This document shows positions 57,116-64,000 of a DNA stretch of 64,000 nucleotides, piece by piece. Below the pieces are notes generated by a model. It searched no databases, was not told the origin of the DNA, and saw only the letters and a program-made list of their open reading frames with translations. The position numbers and the translations under genes are program-made. The stretch is from positions 69,885,240 to 69,949,239 of the forward strand of contig NC_088781.1 in the NCBI RefSeq assembly GCF_958450345.1, in the 5' to 3' direction. Each line of letters starts with the position of its first letter. The stretch's first letter is position 1. Source of the stretch: Calliphora vicina (Eukaryota > Arthropoda > Insecta > Diptera > Calliphoridae).

Positions 57116-57540
57116 GTGTTTTCTCGGGATGTTTGTCGGGAATTTGATCTGGCCAAAATGGGTGCGATGATGAGTGAGGAGGCGATCGACCCCTTTTCTG
57201 GTATTTCCCTTGTTAAATGCAAGATGGCTGATCAGCAGAAACTGTATGAGACTGCACAAAACAGGTGGACTAATGAACCTTTCTGTGTTACAGCGAGGTC
57301 GACTTGGCCCGTATATAATGCCAACAGGACGAATCTACTTGTAGAATACCGTCGTGAGCAAATAAGGCTAATTGTCTCCTTTATTACAGGACACTGTTTA
57401 ATCGGGACACATGCTAGAAGATTAGGACTACGGTACTATGATTACTGTAGAAGCTGTAATAATGTGTATCACCTTTTCTGCCAATATCCGGCTCTTACAA
57501 ACCTGAATGCATCTTCGGAGTAGACGAATCTACTCCTTCA
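57116..57540 (+). mobile_element. Non-LTR retrotransposon relic (C-terminus of ORF2)
   Basis: One frame of 135 codons reads SRDVCREFDLAKMGAMMSEE, then PFSGISLVKCKMADQQKLYE, then LIVSFITGHCLIGTHARRLG and YCRSCNN...HLFCQYPAL. It aligns with the C-terminus of the relic at 1435 (ITGYCMIG, SRSC, HLLCECRAL), including the Cys/His finger. Reverse transcriptase and RNase H are missing. It is probably a recent 5'-truncated copy, given its open frame. Confidence 0.7.
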
Positions 57541-58340
57541 TTCGGGAATCTGGCTGGTTTAATTTGGAGGCAACGGAAGTATTGTAAGTCAATTTATTCG
57601 AAAAAAATTTTTTTTTTTGGACAATGTTTCTAAAGAACTTTTTATTATTTTAAAATATAGTACCCTCCGAATGGAACATAAAGACCAAATTTTTTTTAGA
57701 TACCCTTTTTTTTGCAAAATCTATTCCACTCACAGGCGTACAAATATCAAGTACGATGATATGGAATTGTCCATATGTATGTATATCTAAACCACAGCTT
57801 TAGATGAATTGTAAGATTGATTAGGAACTTCATTAATTACTGATGTGTATCATTATGTATTGTAACCAATTTAAAATGTACACATACAAGCTATCGTTCA
57901 AATTTGAAATATCAAAAGGGAGAAAAGCTTTCAGAGATTTCCTATGCTCCATTATGCACAATAAATTGGTGCGCATGCCTAAGTATATGAAAGTACATAT
58001 AATAATGTGCAATGTAAATATATCTATTCATATAAACATATGTACTTATGTAGACTTGTAGGTATGGATGTCTACATTTTGCTCTGCAACGATAGATGCC
58101 TAATTAAAACAATAATTAAATGTGCAACATGACCTCTGAATGTGGACGTGTCAAGCGGAACCGTTACGCCAAAATGCAACCAAGGATGTGCAACAATTAG
58201 CAACACGCAAGGTGGTGGCTGAATTAGTAGCAACAAACAGCTAACCTGCCAAACTACCAAGCAGCGAAACCAACCAATCACTCACTGCAGTCACGACACC
58301 AAAAAAGAAAACAACAAATATTCGGATGAAAAATAAATAT
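57541..58340. other. Intergenic stretch before dUTPase, nothing recognised
   Basis: AT-rich then more balanced DNA. Short frames at 57843 (+) and 58072 (-) lack domains. No gene is supported. Confidence 0.45.
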
Positions 58341-58355
58341 GTATTCCTAAAGAGA

Positions 58356-58405
58356 TCAAATGCAGCCATAACTGCCACAAATGCAGCCATAACTGCCACA
58401 AATGC
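58356..58405. repeat. 21-bp direct repeat
   Basis: AAATGCAGCCATAACTGCCAC occurs twice in a row, as a 21-bp unit, followed by ACAAATGCAATG. It is a short local duplication with no assigned role. Confidence 0.6.
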
Positions 58406-58576
58406 AATGTTTGTTATTTTAATATTTCTCTTAGCACTTCCTGAATGAGCAATGAGGACAAAAGCATTACAGTACAGCGCATACATCGAATGTAACGAGA
58501 ATAGAGTTGAGTATGTTTAACAGTTTAAAAATAAAACCAGAGCAGCAGCAAGATTAAAAGTTATAAAAATGAAGTG

Positions 58577-58582
58577 TTTAAT
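58577..58582 (-). terminator. Candidate dUTPase polyadenylation signal
   Basis: ATTAAA on the minus strand about 105 bp after the stop codon. The AATAAA at 58685-58690 overlaps the stop codon and is too early. Moderate guess only. Confidence 0.35.
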
Positions 58583-58685
58583 TACATTAAATAAACAAAG
58601 ATTAGTATAATATAATACACTTAAAAACTTAAACACTACTTACAAATTCGCAGCAATGTAAATTGGCTTCGAATTTAAATGAAAT

Positions 58686-59234
58686 TTATTTTCCATTAGC
58701 TTCTTCACTCTTCGCTTCTGCTGCTGCTACGGGCGGCAAATCTTTAACGCCAGTTGAACCAAAACCTCCTTCACCCCGTTGAGTGTCATCCAATTTATCG
58801 ACTTGCTCCAGATCAGGGTAGAAAATGCGTTCGCATATGAGCTGTGCAATGCGATCACCACGTTTGACATCAAAATCTGTTTCGGAATGATTGAATAGTA
58901 CAACGCCTAGATTGCCACGGTAATCTTCGTCAATAACTCCAGCGCCCACATCAATAAAGTTCTTAACAGCCAGACCAGAGCGAGGCGCTACTCTACCGTA
59001 CGAACCGTTCGGCACTTCAATTTGCAAGTCGGTCTTTACTAGCGCTTTGCCACGAGCTGGTACAGTTAGATCATAGGCACTGCGTAAATCGAAACCAGCA
59101 GCACGTTCCGACCCACGAACGGGCTCAAAAGCCAGCTCGGTTAGCTTCGCCCAGCGCATTACACATTTTCCATCAACTTTCATTTTCTTTGCAGCCGGTT
59201 CTACGATTTCAATTGATTTTTCTTCAGGTTGCAT
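58686..59234 (-). CDS. dUTPase: Deoxyuridine 5'-triphosphate nucleotidohydrolase (dUTPase)
   Basis: Hydrolyses dUTP to dUMP and pyrophosphate, keeping uracil out of DNA and feeding dTMP synthesis; the family works as a homotrimer. The 182-residue protein has all five motifs: AAGFDLRSA (45-53), GRVAPRSGLA (80-89), GAGVIDEDYRGNLG (97-110, with the catalytic Asp/Tyr), GDRIAQLICE (126-135) and RGEGGFGSTG (153-162). PAAKKMKVD (13-21) is a nuclear signal close to the PAAKKMKID I recall from Drosophila dUTPase. As in that protein, a second start at Met18 would give a shorter cytoplasmic form. The coding region has no intron. The C-terminal tail is Ala/Glu-rich and beyond the catalytic core. It is convergent to the SAM gene. 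Confidence 0.95.
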   Translation of the reverse strand: MQPEEKSIEIVEPAAKKMKVDGKCVMRWAKLTELAFEPVRGSERAAGFDLRSAYDLTVPARGKALVKTDLQIEVPNGSYGRVAPRSGLAVKNFIDVGAGVIDEDYRGNLGVVLFNHSETDFDVKRGDRIAQLICERIFYPDLEQVDKLDDTQRGEGGFGSTGVKDLPPVAAAEAKSEEANGK

Positions 59235-59298
59235 CTAACAAACAAGAAAACATACACTATTAAACCCTTTACATTAACAAACCAGAAAAATTCCTTAC
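59235..59298 (-). other. Probable 64-bp 5' UTR intron of dUTPase
   Basis: On the minus strand GTAAGG at 59298-59293 and the pyrimidine-rich TTTTCTTGTTTGTTAG end exactly before the ATG at 59234. The length is typical for fly introns. The upstream candidate exon (59299 to about 59350) contains no ATG. The first ATG of the spliced RNA would therefore be the annotated start. Confidence 0.55.
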
Positions 59299-59372
59299 AT
59301 ACAACGAGACAATTGCGATTCCAGAAGTAAATCACCGGTAGCGTAAACAAACAAACAAAACTTATTTCGCAA

Positions 59373-59382
59373 TTTTTGGCGG
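59373..59382. promoter_or_regulatory. E2F-like site upstream of dUTPase
   Basis: TTTTTGGCGG lies about 140 bp upstream of the ATG and about 75 bp above the proposed intron donor. It resembles the E2F consensus TTTSSCGC with one mismatch. S-phase genes of nucleotide metabolism are known E2F targets. It is a weak single-motif call. Confidence 0.3.
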
Positions 59383-59503
59383 TTGAAGCTTATTTTTGTG
59401 CAGCGATGCCAACTTTCATTTAACAAAATCGCAAGCGTCAGCTAAAAAGCGATATAAAAAAAACGCCAACTTACAGATTCCAAAGAATTTATAATCTACT
59501 TAA

Positions 59504-59914
59504 AGGTTCAATTAGTCGTGCCATACCATATCGCCATAGGCGTAAACATAGCCATAAGGTAAGCATTTTTTACAATCCTCGATTTGTGGTGCCATAACCA
59601 TAAACAGCAGTTTTTGATGTTTCCATTTGTTTATTTTGAATTATGAAAAGAAACAAAAGAAAAATATAAATTAAAACTCACCAAACAATTCAGAAACTAT
59701 GAAAAATAAAAGTCAAATGAAAAAAATACGTTAATTTATCAATCAGCTGTTTATGGTTATGGCAGAAAACCAAAATTCAGTTGATATCTACGGTTACGGT
59801 TATGGCTATGGTGTTATGGCATGTCACCAATAATCAAATACAGTGTTGCCCATAAGCTTGGTTCGAACAGCTGTTTTATATGATTATGGCTATGGTACGT
59901 CTAATTGAACCTTA
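59504..59914. mobile_element. MITE upstream of dUTPase (AGGTTCAATTAG ends)
   Basis: The left end AGGTTCAATTAGTCGTGCCA and, in reverse, the right end AAGGTTCAATTAGACGTACCA are inverted. Longer inner pairs such as GCCATAACCATAAACAG (about 59592) and CTGTTTATGGTTATGGC (about 59747) make most of the 411 bp foldable. ACTTAA lies on both sides (59498-59503 and 59915-59920) and may be the target duplication. It is non-coding, and sits about 150 bp beyond the E2F-like site. Confidence 0.7.
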
Positions 59915-59920
59915 ACTTAA

Positions 59921-60580
59921 TAATTTTTTTTCTATCCCTTTCCAACGCCTACACAAATGTGTAGGTAAATTTAAAGTATTTTGTAGAGACATTTACATAT
60001 TTTTTCGGTTTTAAAACTTTTTCATTTTGTAATGTTTTTGTGCGATTTGAAATTGCTTGGGACGGAAAGGGCTAGGTATAAATCAAGATCAGCGAAACAG
60101 CTTGCATTTTTATAATTTCTTTGGTGTTGATAGCTCTCATAATTATAAGCACAAAAACGTTAATATTTTTCCCTGCTCTCTCTTAGTTTAAGAGTTATAT
60201 GAATTTAAAGTCAATACATATAATAGTACATTTCTCATATATTCGGAAAACAAACTGTTCGTTATGGGTATCATTGAATAGTGCTTCACAATACCTTTAA
60301 TATGATATATAATATGGTACAGTTTATTAATATTGTGAACCAAAAATTCCTTTTTGAATTTATATGACAGTACTTTAGAAAATTTTGATATACAGAAAAA
60401 GTGATTTTAGCGAAGCCGGTGTTCGATACACCCCAGAGTTAAAAGTCCCTTCACCCGGCCGAAGGCCGGCAATACAGAAAATGTGAATATTAACAGAAAA
60501 AAAATTATGAAAATATAAACTGTTACGCGGATCTTGATTTGTTCCATTATCTACACTATATTATATATTAGTGTGTTTTA
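59921..60580. other. Intergenic stretch with a single GC-rich repeat unit
   Basis: AT-rich DNA except for the GC-rich unit at 60411-60480 related to the 81-bp tandem at 55840. No gene is visible. Confidence 0.45.
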
Positions 60581-60836
60581 AAGAGGAATTATGTAGTAAA
60601 AGTAAAGAAAAATGATATATTTTGCCACAGAACAACTGCCATAAGTAAAAACCAGAACGCAACAGCAACGGTAAGTACAAAAGGTCCTTAAAAAATTACC
60701 AGTATTTTTAAAAGAGGAATTATGTAGTAAAAGTAAAGAAAAATTATATATTTTGCCACAGAACAACTGCCATAAGTAAAAACCAGAACGCAACAGCAAC
60801 GGTAAGTACAAAAGGTCCTTAAAAAATTACCAGTTA
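60581..60836. repeat. 131-bp tandem duplication with donor-like sites
   Basis: AAGAGGAATTATGTAGTAAA begins at 60581 and again at 60712. The two units are almost identical through GGTCCTTAAAAAATTACCAG. Each carries CAACAGCAACGGTAAGTACA, in which CG|GTAAGT is an excellent splice donor on the + strand. It could be a duplicated non-coding first exon of a gene running out of the window, or simply a chance motif in a tandem repeat. Confidence 0.7.
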
Positions 60837-60929
60837 ATTGCTAAAATTTATAAACATTCTAGCGATTTTTAAGATTTTGATAAAAAAAAAGTTACCATTA
60901 CTTTTAAAGATTGCCACTAGAGTTTATAG

Positions 60930-61191
60930 CAAGGCGTATTAATCAGGTGAGAGCGTCTCGGCAACAAATACAACAAAGACAATATTTGTTATTTGTCAAG
61001 AGATTGAAAATGTCAAAAAATATAAAAAACAAACAATTAAAAAATAAATAAATTACAAGTTTTTATATGAAAAATATTAAAAACAAACAAATAAAAAATC
61101 AATTATTTGTAGTTTGTAGCACTGTTTTTTTTTTGAAGATTTAATATTAAAAACGGCCAGCGGGGATAGAAAGCTAGGTGAATACACCTTG
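60930..61191. mobile_element. hAT-type MITE, 262 bp
   Basis: It starts CAAGGCGTATTAATCAGGTG and, in reverse at the other end, CAAGGTGTATTCACCTAG. The exact 8-bp duplication GTTTATAG flanks it (60922-60929 and 61192-61199). It is non-coding. A truncated relative lies at 14838. Confidence 0.8.
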
Positions 61192-61250
61192 GTTTATAGT
61201 TTAAAGAAATAGTCGACTTTTCGACACTTTTGGTTTGTTAAAGGTCGACT

Positions 61251-61472
61251 CAAAGTATATTTATACAAGTACATGCAAGTGATCAGCTGTTTATTTCATT
61301 TTCCTTTGTAAATACTTGTGAGATTGTCAAAATTTTTTACTTTGTTGTTTTTCTTTCTATATTTTTCAAAAGTTTTTGGCAATCTCACCAGTTTTTACAC
61401 AAACAAAATGAATGTTTTTTTTTTATTGCTGATTTGTTGTAGAGTTGCATGTACTTGTATAAATATACTTTG
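61251..61472. mobile_element. hAT-type MITE, 222 bp, uninterrupted reference copy
   Basis: The ends CAAAGTATATTTATACAAGT are inverted and the exact 8-bp duplication GGTCGACT (61243-61250 and 61473-61480) flanks it. It inserted into a TCGACTTTT-rich repeat region (about 61205-61965). It is the empty-site reference for the nested copy at 41556. Confidence 0.88.
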
Positions 61473-62305
61473 GGTCGACTTTTAGATATTCGACTTTCGA
61501 TTTTTTTCGACTATTTTCGCATTTTGTCAACTTTTTACCATTTCTTGTAAAATGTACATATTTTCTGCATTTATTGTATTGTTTAGCAATAAAAATTAAA
61601 TATATCTAGGCGATAATGTATTAAATAATATTATCACTTATGTTTCTAATAATTAGATTTAAATTTATAAAATAGTAAACAAATCAAACACTTTCCTAAA
61701 AGTTTCTGCAATTCAAGTATATGGAAAATGTTGGAAGAATTTTGTGTAGAAAAGGCTTTATTTTATAAATATTATTTATTATTTAGAAAAAATGCAAAGG
61801 TATTATTATATTTTTGTTATTGTGTGCATATTAAGTTTTAGTATACGTTGCAATTAATTTTTTTTAACAATTCGACTTTTATCGACTTTATTCGTCTATT
61901 CGAATTTTGAGATGACTTAATCGATTGTTCGAATTTTTTCCGCCACTATAGTCGATTTCGACAAACAAAACTTATTAATTGTAAAAATAACTCAAATTCT
62001 TTGTAAAGAAACCTTGAAAATAAAATTTTTAATATACACATGCTGTTCGCATTTTTTTTAGTAATAGGAATTGTAAAAATTATCTTCAATAACATTTCAC
62101 ATTTTTTAAATCAGACAATACTGTTGGAAAATAAAAAAGGGGGAATTCCAATAGTAGAAAGTAAAGCAGCAAAGAGTGCTTTGATTTTTTAGTTTAATTT
62201 GCCTTACTTCTTTTCTAATGCACTCACACTTTTAAGAATTGAAACATTTAATTTCCCATTCAAGTTTGTGTTTCAAGATAAAAAAGTAAAAAAGATTATT
62301 AATAA
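61473..62305. other. TCGACTTTT-rich region and AT-rich DNA
   Basis: Around the MITE, TTCGAC/GTCGACTTTT motifs recur at 61211, 61481, 61500-61525 and 61870-61960. This is reminiscent of the subterminal arrays of the 3249 element, and the whole may be an older transposon. The remainder is AT-rich with no gene. Confidence 0.4.
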
Positions 62306-63320
62306 CCAGGGAAAGGATTTATATGCAAATGCATGTTTGTAGTCAGCAACTCAAAATCACTTTTGACAATTTATCTTTACGAATCGAAGAATTTGCAACA
62401 AAATGGCATCGATTTGTTGTTGCATATTTTGTTATAAATGCATATTTTTCTTTTAAATGCTTATATTTAGCATATTTTTCCATTTTATTGCACATTTAAT
62501 TTTCTTTTGGATATTTTTTTATAGCAGCAAATAGTCTAAGGGTATTTTATTCAAAACTTATTCATGTAGCATGTTTAGCACATGGTTTACATCGAGTAGC
62601 CGAATAAATTAGATCTTAATTTGAAGATATAGATTTATTAATTTCGAATGGAGAAAAGTGTTTTTAAAAGCACCATCTCGTGTTGCTAACTTTAAAGAAA
62701 AGTATCCAGTACAATTACGTACACATTTCGATTCTTTTGAATTAATTTGCAAAAGTATTTAGTTAGTAGCAAAAATTTTACAAAAACTGAAAAATTTGCA
62801 TTCTTTTTCCGAATTTTGTCGATAATACAGTTTTTGGGTAATTTTGACAAAAAGGAGATACAGGGTTAATCTCCAACAAATTATTTTTTAACGTAATTTT
62901 CATTAATATAATAAATCTACATATTTCTGGAAAGCAATGCAAAAAATTAACGAATTTATTTTATATAAATAGTAAAATTTTGCATATATCTGAACTTTGA
63001 CCTCGATGCGCGTCCCGAAATCGTTTTCCGATTTGGCTCAAATTTTTATCACATAACTTTTAGGCCTAGTGTCACAATATTCCACCTGACACTCTTGGAA
63101 ATCTAAAAAAAATCGGCTATCACCCTTATGTACATATATATTGAAACTGTGACCTGAAATTTATATTTTTCTTGTATTAATAAATATATTTCAAATAAAA
63201 AACTTGTTTTTATTGCATATTTTTGTAATTTTTAGTGCATTATTTCTCTCTTTATAGTACATATTATAAGCGCATATTTTTAATTTTTTAGTGCATTAAA
63301 ATCTTAACAAGGTAATAACC
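62306..63320. mobile_element. Decayed relative of the hAT element at 43214
   Basis: It starts CAGGGAAAGG, then TATATGCAAATGCATG and GGCATCGATTTGTTGTTGCATATTTT, parallel to 43214-43360. GCATATTTT-like blocks recur towards 63200-63290. The right end is eroded; TTAATAAC before the start and GTAATAAC at about 63313 could be a decayed 8-bp duplication. It includes a piece (62713-62815) of the inverted-arm family of 49705. No transposase frame is visible. Confidence 0.5.
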
Positions 63321-63614
63321 AATATTTTAATTAAATTGAAAAATAAGTAATTTGTAGTCAATTAAAAAGTCATGCAGAGATGACCAATTGAATACAGCCT
63401 ATGACATGCCTATGATTTGTGAGTGCGATTTGTGAGTGTTCGACTTGTTAATGGGGCAAAATCACAAGTAATTGAAAATTTTCAATCCCAAATCAGGCAA
63501 ACAAATCATTCCGTGTGTGGCCAGCTTTAACCAACTTTGTGGTTCCAATTAAAAATAATGTACCTTAAAGTTTACTGACAGTTTTCATAAAAAAATTATT
63601 TTAACCGGCAGTAC

Positions 63615-63763
63615 CAAGGCGTATTTAACAAGGGACAGCAGTGTCAAATTGAAATAAATACAGGCGAATTCAGTAATATTTTTTATATGTGTATATTGAC
63701 ATTAACGCGTGCTATTTCTATAATCAGCTGTGCTCCAGATGACACCTTATTAAATGTACCTTG
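63615..63763. mobile_element. CAAGGCG-ended MITE candidate
   Basis: The left end CAAGGCGTATTTAACAAGG and, in reverse, the right end CAAGGTACATTTAATAAGG are inverted. No clear flanking duplication is visible. It is a relative of the 41717 and 60930 elements. Confidence 0.5.
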
Positions 63764-64000
63764 GTTTGGTTCTAGTGGCTGTCAGAGACTGGTTTTATAT
63801 TTCGATATTGCTTTTTAAAAGAATACTTGGTTTTTACAGACATAACTTAAACCACCACTATTCAAATTTATAACTATTTGATGTTATAAATGTTTAAAAG
63901 TTTTCATTTCCTTTTTCTGCTTAGACCAATTGTTTTTGTTTTTGTGGAACTGCCACCACCTTATATCAATTCATGTTGAAATGAATGCAACCAAGGCGTA
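63764..64000. other. Window end, partial repeat
   Basis: GCCACCACCTTATATCAATTC near 63950 resembles the right end of the 41717 MITE. The window closes on CAAGGCGTA (63992-64000), which may start another copy of the same family. No gene is seen. Confidence 0.35.

Overview
The window looks like nuclear DNA of a higher fly (Diptera, probably a calyptrate such as a blow fly or house-fly relative). The dUTPase has the insect form with an N-terminal nuclear signal. Short introns have fly-type splice sites. Coding regions are rich in CAG/CAA runs. The AT-rich non-coding DNA is crowded with DINE-1/INE-1-like Helitrons, hAT-type MITEs and jockey/I-type non-LTR relics. Family names are from memory of the families, not from a search.

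Only two host genes are supported. (1) On the + strand, the 3' part of a large SAM-domain protein gene is spread over four coding exons: 7412-7690, 7877-8252, 8335-9081 and 44142-44837. Its 5' exons lie outside the window or were not found. The protein is a low-complexity Ser/Thr/Gln/Asn-rich nuclear-type protein with a PLDLS motif (CtBP-binding type), an adjacent basic cluster and a SAM domain of the polyhomeotic / SAMD7-SAMD11 kind. An intron of 35,060 bp cuts the SAM domain itself. (2) On the - strand, convergent to it and about 14 kb downstream, is a complete dUTPase (58686-59234). It has all five catalytic motifs, a nuclear localisation signal and a probable 64-nt intron ending directly before the ATG.

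Everything else is mobile-element or simple AT-rich DNA. 1-7411: sequence upstream of the first recognised exon, with a DINE-1-like fragment, an RNase H-bearing non-LTR relic, a Tc1/mariner relic, a hAT MITE with 8-bp target duplication and a full DINE-1-like element. 9082-44141: the giant intron, with DINE-1-like elements, two jockey-like relics, several palindromic MITEs, a 2.75-kb fold-back element (35.76-38.51 kb) carrying a seven-copy minisatellite and a nested transposon, a second CCCA...TGGG element, a three-layer nest at 41.56-43.11 kb, and a hAT relic ending 43 bp before the last exon. 44.8-58.6 kb: AT-rich flank with a tandem Helitron-like pair, 0.83-kb inverted arms 4 kb apart, a possible solo LTR, and an element built of ATAACTCCCAA-type repeats. 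59.3-64 kb: a dUTPase promoter candidate, more MITEs with exact 8-bp duplications, and a 131-bp tandem duplication carrying splice-donor-like sites.

I see no operon-like system, CRISPR array or intact autonomous transposon. The most informative signals are the split SAM domain and the datable nests of insertions, in which target-site duplications and uninterrupted sister copies show the insertion order.
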